Assembly: GCF_003269035.1 (NCBI RefSeq)
Contig: NZ_QLTK01000016.1
Span: 1 to 64,000, forward strand
From: Paraburkholderia bryophila
GTDB taxonomy: Bacteria > Pseudomonadota > Gammaproteobacteria > Burkholderiales > Burkholderiaceae
Direction: 5' to 3'
Length of the DNA stretch: 64,000 nucleotides
The notes under the pieces are model-generated. The model ran no database searches, had not been told where the DNA came from, and saw nothing but the letters and a program-made list of their open reading frames with translations. A program made the translations under genes and the position numbers. Shown here piece by piece: positions 50,880 to 58,978 of the stretch (position 1 is the first letter of the stretch; each line of letters starts with the position of its first letter).

Positions 50880-51611
50880 TTGACCACCAACACCTCCATC
50901 GGCAGCAACGGCACGACCGTGTCGCAAACGCTGCTCGATACCATGAACGGCACGGGCAAGAGCTCGAGCGCGACGGGCGCGACCAGCTCGACGAGTTCGA
51001 GCAGCAGCACCTCGGCCAGCAGCCTGCAGCAAACCTTTTTGCAATTGCTCGTCGCGCAGTTGCAGAACCAGGACCCGACCAATCCGATGGACAGCTCGCA
51101 GATGACCTCGCAGCTGGCGCAGATCAACACGGTGTCGGGCATCAGCCAGTTGAACACGACCCTCAGCTCGCTTGCCACGCAGATGTCGGCGGGCCAGCAG
51201 TCGCAAGCCGCGCTGCTGATCGGCTCGACCGTGCTCGCCCCGGGCAGCACGACGACCGTCGCGAGCGGCAAGGCCAGCTCGTTCGGCGTGCAGCTCGCCA
51301 ACTCGGTGAGCGACCTGCAGGTGGTCATCAAGAATTCGGCGGGCACGATCGTCAGTACGGTCGACCTGGGCAAGCAGTCGGCCGGCACGGTGCCGGTGGG
51401 CTGGACGCCGACCGACTCGGCCGGCAACACACTGCCGGACGGCACCTACACGATCAGCGCCGTCGGCACGATCAACGGTCAGCAGGCCACCGCGACCACG
51501 CTGTCGAGCGCGACGGTGCAAAGCGTCGTCATGCAGAGCACCGGTACGCCGGGTCTCGTGCTGTCGAACGGCACGACGGTCGGCCTGACCAACATCGCCG
51601 CCATCCTCTGA
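50880..51611 (+). CDS. flgD: Hook cap protein FlgD
   Basis: Protein of 243 aa from TTG 50880 with AGGAGAG upstream. The conserved segment is TFLQLLVAQLQNQDPTNPMD, followed by SSQMTSQLAQINTVSGISQL. The C-terminal half is the FlgD Ig/tudor hybrid (GWTPTDSAGNTLPDGTY). It caps the growing hook and is displaced when the hook is complete. Confidence 0.94.
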   Translation: MTTNTSIGSNGTTVSQTLLDTMNGTGKSSSATGATSSTSSSSSTSASSLQQTFLQLLVAQLQNQDPTNPMDSSQMTSQLAQINTVSGISQLNTTLSSLATQMSAGQQSQAALLIGSTVLAPGSTTTVASGKASSFGVQLANSVSDLQVVIKNSAGTIVSTVDLGKQSAGTVPVGWTPTDSAGNTLPDGTYTISAVGTINGQQATATTLSSATVQSVVMQSTGTPGLVLSNGTTVGLTNIAAIL

Positions 51612-51654
51612 TTCAGATTCAGTCAGTTACGACTTTCCAGATACGGAGACCGTC

Positions 51655-53190
51655 ATGGGTTACCAACAAGGTTTGAGTGGTTTGTCGGCATCGTCGAGCG
51701 ACCTCGACGTGATCGGCAACAACATCGCCAACGCGAATACGGTTGGCTTCAAGAGCGGCGCGGCGCAATTCGCCGACATGTACGCGAATTCGGTGGCGAC
51801 GGCCGTGGGCAACCAGGTCGGTATCGGCACGAAGCTCTCGGAAGTGCAGCAGCAGTTCTCGCAAGGCACCATCACCAGCACCAACCAGGCGCTGGACGTC
51901 GCGATCAACGGCAACGGCTTCTTCCAGTTGTCGAATAACGGCTCGCTGGTGTACTCGCGCAACGGCGTGTTCCAGCTCGACAAGAACGGCTTCATCACCA
52001 ACGCGCAGGGTTTGCAGCTGATGGGCTACGGCGCGAACGCCGCGGGCATCATCAACACCGCGCAAACCGTGCCGTTGAGCGTGCCGACCGCCAACATCGC
52101 ACCGCAAGCGACCACCAAGATCGTCGCCGGCCTGAACCTGAATGCGCAGGATCCGCTGATGCTCGGTACGCCGACCGTGGTGCCCGCGCTCCAGACGGGC
52201 AGCACGCTGTCCACGCCGGGCGCGACGATTACGAATACCGCGTCGGGCACGAACAACGACAGCTACACCGTCAACTTCACGAGCGCGACCACCTACACCG
52301 TGACCGACACCACGCTCGGCACCACCACGGCGCCCGCGACGTACACGGCCGGCTCGGCGGTTTCGCTCGGCAACGGTCAGACGATCACGATGAACGGCAC
52401 GCCGGTCACGGGCGACAAGATGACGATCACGCCGACGCCGATCGCGTTCAACCAGAACAGCTCCTCGACGTACAACTACTCGACCAGCACGACGGTCTAC
52501 GACTCGCTGGGCGGCTCGCAGACGGTCAACATGTACTTCGCCAAGACCTCGGCGGGCACGTGGAACGTGTACGCGGGCACCTCGACCGGCACCGCGAACC
52601 TGGTGGGTCAGGCGAACTTCAATTCGTCGGGCACGCTGCTCGGCACGACCCAGGTCAACACCCCGATCGCGTCGCCGCCAACCTTCTCGGCAACCACCAC
52701 GCCGTTCGTCTACAACTTCAGCATTCCGACTACCGACGGTTCGTCGACGCCGCAGAACCTGACGCTGAACATCGGCGGCACGACGCAGTACGGCGGTAAG
52801 GACGGCGTGAACTCGCTGCAGCCCGACGGCTACGCGGCCGGCACGCTGACGAGCTTCACGATCGGCGCCGACGGCACGCTGACCGGCAATTACTCGAACC
52901 AGCAAACGGCGGCACTCGGCCAGATCGCGCTGGCGAACTTCTCGAACCAGAACGGTCTCGTGAACCTGGGTAACAACGAGTTCCAGCAAACCTCGCAATC
53001 GGGCGTCGCGCAGATCTCCGCGCCGGGCTCGACCAACCACGGCGTGCTGCAAGGCGGCGCGGTGGAAAACTCGAACGTCGATCTGACGAGCGAGCTGGTG
53101 AACCTGATCACCGCGCAACGCAACTATCAAGCGAATGCGCAGACGATCAAGACCCAGCAGACCGTCGACCAGACCCTGATCAACCTGTAA
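51655..53190 (+). CDS. flgE: Flagellar hook protein FlgE
   Basis: Protein of 511 aa. N-terminal YQQGLSGLSASSSDLDVIGN and NIANANTVGFKSGAAQFAD, and C-terminal LVNLITAQRNYQANAQTIKT, are the hook/rod signatures. The central D1/D2 part is Thr/Ser/Gly-rich, longer than the ~400 aa of enteric FlgE. It polymerises into the hook. Confidence 0.95.
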   Translation: MGYQQGLSGLSASSSDLDVIGNNIANANTVGFKSGAAQFADMYANSVATAVGNQVGIGTKLSEVQQQFSQGTITSTNQALDVAINGNGFFQLSNNGSLVYSRNGVFQLDKNGFITNAQGLQLMGYGANAAGIINTAQTVPLSVPTANIAPQATTKIVAGLNLNAQDPLMLGTPTVVPALQTGSTLSTPGATITNTASGTNNDSYTVNFTSATTYTVTDTTLGTTTAPATYTAGSAVSLGNGQTITMNGTPVTGDKMTITPTPIAFNQNSSSTYNYSTSTTVYDSLGGSQTVNMYFAKTSAGTWNVYAGTSTGTANLVGQANFNSSGTLLGTTQVNTPIASPPTFSATTTPFVYNFSIPTTDGSSTPQNLTLNIGGTTQYGGKDGVNSLQPDGYAAGTLTSFTIGADGTLTGNYSNQQTAALGQIALANFSNQNGLVNLGNNEFQQTSQSGVAQISAPGSTNHGVLQGGAVENSNVDLTSELVNLITAQRNYQANAQTIKTQQTVDQTLINL

Positions 53191-53209
53191 GCGACCGGGA
53201 CTTCCCATC

Positions 53210-53968
53210 ATGGATCGGCTGATCTACACCGCGATGTCGGGCAGCACGCAAGCGCTCGAACAGCAGGCTATCGTCGCGAACAATCTGGCGAACGCATCGA
53301 CCACCGGTTTTCGCGCGCAGCTCGCGACCTTCCGTGCCGTGCCAATGTCGTTCGGCGACGGCAGTTCGGTCAACGACAACACCACTCGCACTTTCGTGCT
53401 GTCGTCGACGCCGGGCGCGGACTACACGCCCGGCCCGATCCAGCAGACGGGCAACCCGCTCGACGTCGCGATTCAGGGTCCGGGCTGGCTGGCGGTGCAA
53501 ACCGCCGACGGCAACGAGGCTTATACGCGCGCCGGTAATCTGCACGTCGACGAAAACGGCCAACTGGTGAACGCGATGAACCAGACCGTGCTCGGCAACG
53601 GCGGCCCGGTGTCGGTGCCGCCGGGTGCGGAAATCACCATCGGCAAGGACGGCACGGTGTCGGCCCTGACCCCTGGCGATCCGCCGACGGCGGTGGTGAC
53701 GGTCGATCAATTGAAGCTGGTGAATCCGGATCCGCAAACCATGACGCGCGGCGACGACGGTCTGTTCCGGACCGCCGACGGCAACCCCGCCGACGCCGAT
53801 CCGGCCGTCACGGTGGCGCCGGCCTCGCTCGAAGGCAGCAACGTGAATCCGGTCAGCGCGATGGTCTCGATGATCACCAACGCGCGCCAGTTCCAGATGC
53901 AGACCAAGCTGCTGGAAAACGCCGACAAGAACGACCAGTCCGCTAACCAGTTGCTCAGCTTTAGCTAA
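53210..53968 (+). CDS. flgF: Flagellar distal rod protein FlgF
   Basis: Protein of 252 aa. DRLIYTAMSGSTQALEQQAI and NNLANASTTGFRAQLATFRA at the N-terminus, MVSMITNARQFQMQTKLLEN at the C-terminus. It forms the short distal-rod segment below FlgG. It starts 19 bases after flgE. Confidence 0.95.
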   Translation: MDRLIYTAMSGSTQALEQQAIVANNLANASTTGFRAQLATFRAVPMSFGDGSSVNDNTTRTFVLSSTPGADYTPGPIQQTGNPLDVAIQGPGWLAVQTADGNEAYTRAGNLHVDENGQLVNAMNQTVLGNGGPVSVPPGAEITIGKDGTVSALTPGDPPTAVVTVDQLKLVNPDPQTMTRGDDGLFRTADGNPADADPAVTVAPASLEGSNVNPVSAMVSMITNARQFQMQTKLLENADKNDQSANQLLSFS

Positions 53969-54008
53969 CAGGATGCGCTGGGTTCGCCCGGCTCTCAGGA
54001 GAACAAAA

Positions 54009-54797
54009 GTGAACCGCTCACTGTATATCGCCGCCACCGGCATGAATGCGCAACAGGCGCAGATGGACGTGATCTCGAACAACCTCGCGAACGTCAGCAC
54101 CAACGGCTTCAAGGGCTCGCGCGCGGTGTTCGAGGACTTGCTGTATCAGACCGTCCGCCAGCCGGGCGCGAACTCGACGCAGCAAACCGAACTGCCTTCG
54201 GGCATCCAGCTCGGCACCGGCGTGCAACAGGTCGCCACCGAGCGTCTGTACACGCAGGGCAACCTGACGCAGACCGGCAATTCGAAAGACGTTGCGATCA
54301 ACGGCGCCGGCTTCTTCCAGGTGCAGATGCCGGACGGCACGACCGCCTACACGCGCGACGGCTCGTTCCAGACCAACGCGCAGGGCCAACTGGTCACGTC
54401 GAGCGGCTATCAGGTGATTCCGGCCATCACGATCCCGACCAACGCGACTTCGCTGACCATCGGCAGCGACGGCGTGGTGTCGATCACCGTGGCCGGCTCG
54501 ACCAACAGCCAGCAGCTCGGCTCGATGCAGCTCGCGACCTTCATCAACCCGGCCGGCCTGGATGCGAAGGGCGAAAACCTGTTCTCTGAAACGGCTTCGT
54601 CGGGCGCGCCGAACATCGCGCAACCGGGCCTGAACGGCGCCGGCTCGCTGAATCAGGGTTACGTGGAAGCATCGAACGTGAACGTGGTGCAGGAACTGGT
54701 GAACATGATCCAGACGCAACGCGCTTACGAAATCAACAGCAAGGCCGTGACCACCTCCGACCAGATGCTGCAGACCTTGAGCCAGATGCAGGTTTAA
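54009..54797 (+). CDS. flgG: Flagellar distal rod protein FlgG
   Basis: Protein of 262 aa from GTG 54009 with AGGAGA upstream; the frame to 53973 is rejected because this start gives the family N-terminus (MNRSLYIAATGMNAQQAQMD). C-terminal VVQELVNMIQTQRAYEINSK is standard. It builds most of the distal rod. Confidence 0.95.
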   Translation: MNRSLYIAATGMNAQQAQMDVISNNLANVSTNGFKGSRAVFEDLLYQTVRQPGANSTQQTELPSGIQLGTGVQQVATERLYTQGNLTQTGNSKDVAINGAGFFQVQMPDGTTAYTRDGSFQTNAQGQLVTSSGYQVIPAITIPTNATSLTIGSDGVVSITVAGSTNSQQLGSMQLATFINPAGLDAKGENLFSETASSGAPNIAQPGLNGAGSLNQGYVEASNVNVVQELVNMIQTQRAYEINSKAVTTSDQMLQTLSQMQV

Positions 54798-54827
54798 GGG
54801 GTTGGGAATTAAAAGGCGGTAATCATC

Positions 54828-55526
54828 ATGTCGCACTCTTCTCGTCACCCGGTTCATTCGCGTACCGCCGAGGCGCTCGTGCAGCTCACGCTGCTCGCCG
54901 CGCTCGGTGGCTGTGCGCTCGTGCCCAAGCAGCCCATCACGCAGCAGCCGATGACCGCCATGCCGCCGATGCCGCCGCAGATGCAGGCGCCGGGCTCCAT
55001 CTATAACCCGGGTTACGCGGGCCGGCCGCTGTTCGAAGATCAACGGCCGCGCAATGTGGGCGACATCCTGACCATCGTGATCCAGGAAAACGTCAATGCG
55101 ACGAAGTCCTCGGGCGCGAACGCCAACCGTTCCGGCAGCACCAACTTCAACGTGCCGACCGCCGGTTTCCTGCCCGGCCTGTTCAGCAGGTCGAACCTCA
55201 GCGCCACCGGTTCCAACGTGTTCCAGGGCACGGGCGGCGCGAACGCGTCGAATACGTTCAACGGCACGATCACCGTGACGGTGACCGGCGTGCTGCCGAA
55301 CGGCAACCTGGCGGTGAGCGGCGAAAAGCAGATGCTGATCAACCAGGGCGATGAGTTCGTGCGCTTCTCCGGCGTGGTGAATCCGAACACGATCTCGAAC
55401 CTGAACGCCGTGTACTCGACCCAGGTGGCCGACGCGAAGATCGAATACTCCGCCAAGGGCTATCTCAACGAGGCCGAGAACATGGGCTGGTTGCAGCGGT
55501 TCTTCCTCAACGTCTCACCGTGGTAA
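54828..55526 (+). CDS. flgH: Flagellar L-ring lipoprotein FlgH
   Basis: Protein of 232 aa. The lipobox LGGC follows VQLTLLAALGGCAL (Cys near 27). RNVGDILTIVIQENVNATKSS and LNAVYSTQVADAKIEYSAKG, ending NMGWLQRFFLNVSPW, are FlgH signatures. It forms the outer-membrane L-ring bushing. Confidence 0.95.
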   Translation: MSHSSRHPVHSRTAEALVQLTLLAALGGCALVPKQPITQQPMTAMPPMPPQMQAPGSIYNPGYAGRPLFEDQRPRNVGDILTIVIQENVNATKSSGANANRSGSTNFNVPTAGFLPGLFSRSNLSATGSNVFQGTGGANASNTFNGTITVTVTGVLPNGNLAVSGEKQMLINQGDEFVRFSGVVNPNTISNLNAVYSTQVADAKIEYSAKGYLNEAENMGWLQRFFLNVSPW

Positions 55527-55528
55527 TC

Positions 55529-56716
55529 ATGCGCACCGTCTTCTCCCGCCCAGGCCGCCTCGCGCGACTCGCTCATTTCGGCCGAGCGCTGGCTTTCGTC
55601 GCGCTCGCCTGCGCGGCGCTGCCGGCCGCGACGCCCGCGCACGCGGAGCGTCTGAAAGACCTCGTGCAGATTCAGGGCGTGCGCGACAACCCGCTGATCG
55701 GCTACGGCCTCGTCGTCGGTCTCGACGGCACGGGCGACCAGACCACGCAGACGCCGTTCACCACGCAGACGCTCGCCAACATGCTGGCGAACCTCGGCAT
55801 CTCGATCAACAACCAGGCGGCGGGCTCGACCAACCAGCAGTCGTCGCTGTCGAACATCCAGCTGAAAAACGTCGCCGCGGTGATGGTGACGGCGGTGCTG
55901 CCGCCGTTCGCGCGTCCGGGCGAAGCGATCGACGTGACCGTGTCGTCGCTCGGCAATGCGAAGAGCCTGCGCGGCGGCACGCTGCTGCTCACCCCGCTGA
56001 AGGGCGCGGACGGCCAGGTGTACGCGCTCGGTCAGGGCAACCTCGCGGTCGGCGGCGCCGGCGCGAGCGCGAACGGCAGCAAGGTGCAGGTCAACACGCT
56101 GGCCGCAGGCCGAATCGCCGGCGGCGCGATCGTCGAGCGCGCGGTGCCGACCTCGGTGTCGCAAGCCGGCACGATGCAGCTCGACCTGAACGATATGGAT
56201 TACGACACCACGCAGCGCATCGTGTCGGCGGTCAACACCACGTTCGGCAGCGGCACGGCCATGGCGCTCGACGGCCGCACGATCCAGTTGCGCGCACCGA
56301 GCGACCCCGAGCAGCAGGTCGCCTTCATGGCGCAGTTGCAGAACATCGACGTCAAGCCGGCGCTGGCCGCCGCGAAGGTGATCCTGAACGCGCGCACCGG
56401 CTCGATCGTCATGAACCAGATGGTCACGCTGCAGAACTGCGCGGTCGCGCACGGCAATCTGTCGGTGGTGATCAATACGCAGCCGGTGGTGAGCCAGCCC
56501 GGCGCGTTCTCGAACGGCCAGACGGTAGCGGCCAAGCAGTCGCAGATTCAATTGAAGCAGGACAACGGCGCACTGAAGATGGTGACCGCCGGCGCGAACC
56601 TCGCCGATGTGGTGAAGGCGCTCAACGCACTGGGTGCGACGCCCGCGGATCTGATGTCGATCCTGCAGGCCATGAAGGCAGCGGGCGCTTTGCGCGCCGA
56701 CCTGGAAATCATCTAA
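55529..56716 (+). CDS. flgI: Flagellar P-ring protein FlgI
   Basis: Protein of 395 aa from ATG 55529; GTG 55520 would add three residues and overlap flgH. Signal peptide (to about PAHA-ERLKD). ERLKDLVQIQGVRDNPLIGY and GLVVGLDGTGDQTTQTPFT are FlgI signatures. It polymerises into the periplasmic P-ring, helped by FlgA. Confidence 0.95.
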   Translation: MRTVFSRPGRLARLAHFGRALAFVALACAALPAATPAHAERLKDLVQIQGVRDNPLIGYGLVVGLDGTGDQTTQTPFTTQTLANMLANLGISINNQAAGSTNQQSSLSNIQLKNVAAVMVTAVLPPFARPGEAIDVTVSSLGNAKSLRGGTLLLTPLKGADGQVYALGQGNLAVGGAGASANGSKVQVNTLAAGRIAGGAIVERAVPTSVSQAGTMQLDLNDMDYDTTQRIVSAVNTTFGSGTAMALDGRTIQLRAPSDPEQQVAFMAQLQNIDVKPALAAAKVILNARTGSIVMNQMVTLQNCAVAHGNLSVVINTQPVVSQPGAFSNGQTVAAKQSQIQLKQDNGALKMVTAGANLADVVKALNALGATPADLMSILQAMKAAGALRADLEII

Positions 56717-56728
56717 GGAAGACAGCAG

Positions 56729-57733
56729 ATGAATTCGGACACGATCAATTCCGCCAACTCGGCCAATGCGGCCAACGAGCTGACCCAGCGCTTCGCGCTC
56801 GACGTTCAGGGTTTCAGCAAGCTGAGCGCGCAGGTGAAAGCGTCGCCGCAGGCCGGCATGAAGATGGCCGCGCAGCAGTTCGACGCGGTGTTCACGCAAA
56901 TGATGCTGAAAAGCATGCGCGATGCGACGCCGCAGGATGGTCCATTCGATTCGCATGACAGCGCGACCTTCACGTCGATGATGGATCAGCAGATGTCGCA
57001 GCAGTTGTCGCAAAAGGGTATCGGCGTGGCCGATGCCATGCTCAAGCAACTGATGCGCAACCAGGGCATCCAGACCGGCGGCGCCGGTGGCGCGGGCGGT
57101 CTCGCCGGCATGGCCAACGCGCTGGGCGGCGGTAGCGGCGGCGACGAAGGCCAGACCGCGGCGCTGAACGCGCTTGCGAAAGCGTATGGCAATGCACAAG
57201 CCAACGGCCAGCTGGCCATGGGCAAGGGTTACTCGGCCAATAGCGCGCTGACGCCGCCGTTGAAGGGCGACGGCAGCTCGCCGAAAGTCGACGCGTTCGT
57301 CGACAAGCTCGCCGCACCGGCTCAGGCCGCCAGCGCGGCGACCGGCATTCCGGCGCGCTTCATCATCGGTCAGGCCGCGCTCGAATCGGGCTGGGGCAAG
57401 AGCGAGATCAAGAAGACCGACGGCTCGACCAGCCACAACGTGTTCGGTATCAAGGCGACCAAGGACTGGACCGGCAAGACCGTTTCGACCGTCACGACCG
57501 AATATGTCAACGGCAAGCCGCAGCGCACCGTCGAAAAATTCCGCGCGTACGACTCGTACCAGGAAGCGATGACCGATTACGCGAGTCTGCTCAAGGGCAA
57601 TCCGCGTTATGCACAGGTCATCAACTCGGCGCACGACGTGAGCGGTTTCGCCAACGGCATGCAGCGCGCCGGTTACGCGACCGACCCGCATTACGCCAAA
57701 AAACTGATGTCCATCATGCAGAAGATGGGCTGA
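56729..57733 (+). CDS. flgJ: Rod-cap muramidase FlgJ
   Basis: Protein of 334 aa. The N-terminal rod-binding domain contains QFDAVFTQMMLKSMRDATP and a Gly/Ala-rich linker (~110-180). The C-terminal glucosaminidase/muramidase domain has catalytic Glu in GQAALESGWGKSEI, then HNVFGIKATKDW and YQEAMTDYASLLKGNPRYA. It caps the rod and opens the peptidoglycan. Last gene of the flgB operon. Confidence 0.95.
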   Translation: MNSDTINSANSANAANELTQRFALDVQGFSKLSAQVKASPQAGMKMAAQQFDAVFTQMMLKSMRDATPQDGPFDSHDSATFTSMMDQQMSQQLSQKGIGVADAMLKQLMRNQGIQTGGAGGAGGLAGMANALGGGSGGDEGQTAALNALAKAYGNAQANGQLAMGKGYSANSALTPPLKGDGSSPKVDAFVDKLAAPAQAASAATGIPARFIIGQAALESGWGKSEIKKTDGSTSHNVFGIKATKDWTGKTVSTVTTEYVNGKPQRTVEKFRAYDSYQEAMTDYASLLKGNPRYAQVINSAHDVSGFANGMQRAGYATDPHYAKKLMSIMQKMG

Positions 57734-57782
57734 GCGATATCCCATGCACGCGACGGGGCCAGGTGCATAACAAGACGGACGA

Positions 57783-57807
57783 GGCCGGTTGCCCAAGGCA
57801 GCCGGCC
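57783..57807 (+). terminator. Probable terminator of the flgB-J operon
   Basis: GGCCGGTTGCC, three-base loop, GGCAGCCGGCC with one G-U pair. Confidence 0.55.
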
Positions 57808-57878
57808 CAGCCGCGCGAGGCGGATGGGTTGAACCGGGTGGTTTTAACGTTTGCGGCAAATAATTCATTACAGGCCCC

Positions 57879-57905
57879 TAAATTTTGGTCTGGCGATGCC
57901 GCTAA
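57879..57905 (+). promoter_or_regulatory. Sigma-28 promoter of the ycgR-like gene
   Basis: TAAATTTT, 11 bases, GCCGCTAA: 14 of 16 consensus matches, ~115 bases before the likely start. Confidence 0.78.
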
Positions 57906-58021
57906 TCAGTTAGATCCGATACCGGAAAGCGTAGTAATGTCCGGTTGAATGCGCGTGCTGCGGCTTCGATGAAGACCGCGCGAATGCCCCGGCAGGAGCC
58001 TTGGCACGCGCCCGCAAGAAC

Positions 58022-58813
58022 ATGCATACCGGCAAGCCCATGGATATGAACCAGTCGAATGGCCAGACCGACGCGCCCGGCCAGCCGCACGCTCCCCTAG
58101 ACGAAAGTGCCAACGACTTCGGTCGACGCAATCCGCTGGAGATCGGCGTACAGCTACGCAATCTCGTCAATCGCGGCGATTTCCTCACTGCCCAATACGC
58201 GGGCGGCCAGCTCGTCACGCGGCTGCTCGACGTCGACGTGCGCGGACGCACCTTTACGTTCGATTGGGGCGCGCTCGCCGAACAGAACCAGGGCCTGCTG
58301 GCCGCGCCGCGCTGTCAGTTTCACGCGCAGCCGGACGGCGTGCGGGTGGAGTTCGCCACCGCCACCCCGCGCGAAACCCGCTACGAAGGGCTGCCGGCGT
58401 TCGAAGCCGACTTCCCCGAGGTGCTGTTTTACGTGCAGCGGCGCGAGTATTTCCGCGTCGATGCGCCGATTCTCGATCCGTATATGTGTACCGGCCTGTT
58501 GCCGGAGGGCGATAAGTTCCGCTTCGAAGTACACGACCTGTCGCTGGGCGGCGTCGGCATGCGCACCACTGACGAACGCGTGGCCGAATTGCCGATGGGC
58601 ACGCGCCTCGTCGATTGCGAACTGGTGCTCGGCGCGCTCGGCCGTCTTTCGCTCGATCTGCAACTGGTGTCGCACCGTTCCACTGCGCTGCCGAACGGCA
58701 CGCAGCGCTACCAGTTGGGCTTCCGTTTTCTGACGTTGCCGGGCAGCGCCGAGAACACGCTGCAACGGCTGATCACGCAGCTCGAAATGAAGCGTCGCTC
58801 GCTGGTGCGCTGA
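58022..58813 (+). CDS. ycgR: YcgR-like c-di-GMP-binding flagellar brake protein
   Basis: Protein of 263 aa from ATG 58022; a TTG at 58001 has AGGAG but only two bases away. The N-terminal YcgR domain begins FGRRNPLEIGVQLRNLVNRG. The C-terminal PilZ domain has the arginine motif VQRREYFRVDAP and DLSLGGVGMRT (the D/NxSxxG element), both needed for c-di-GMP. On binding the nucleotide it slows the motor. A sigma-28 promoter upstream fits class III expression. Confidence 0.9.
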   Translation: MHTGKPMDMNQSNGQTDAPGQPHAPLDESANDFGRRNPLEIGVQLRNLVNRGDFLTAQYAGGQLVTRLLDVDVRGRTFTFDWGALAEQNQGLLAAPRCQFHAQPDGVRVEFATATPRETRYEGLPAFEADFPEVLFYVQRREYFRVDAPILDPYMCTGLLPEGDKFRFEVHDLSLGGVGMRTTDERVAELPMGTRLVDCELVLGALGRLSLDLQLVSHRSTALPNGTQRYQLGFRFLTLPGSAENTLQRLITQLEMKRRSLVR

Positions 58814-58894
58814 GCGCTCGCGGATGGGACACGAGGCCGGACGGCGCGGCCTCGCAAACGTTGAAACAAACGTTGAACACGCATCGGAACGGCC

Positions 58895-58921
58895 TCAATT
58901 TTTCCGCATCGAGGCCGTTAA
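58895..58921 (+). promoter_or_regulatory. Sigma-28 promoter of flgKL
   Basis: TCAATTTT, 11 bases, GCCGTTAA: 13 of 16 matches, ~58 bases before the flgK start. Confidence 0.75.
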
Positions 58922-58978
58922 ACAGACTGTTCAAGCAACGCGGCGGCATGCGGTCGATGTCGCCCTTCAGGATGACGC

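Noticed and set aside
55460..57868. 802-codon open frame on the minus strand opposite flgI and flgJ
   Set aside because: Both plus-strand genes are unmistakable; the antisense frame has no recognisable domain.
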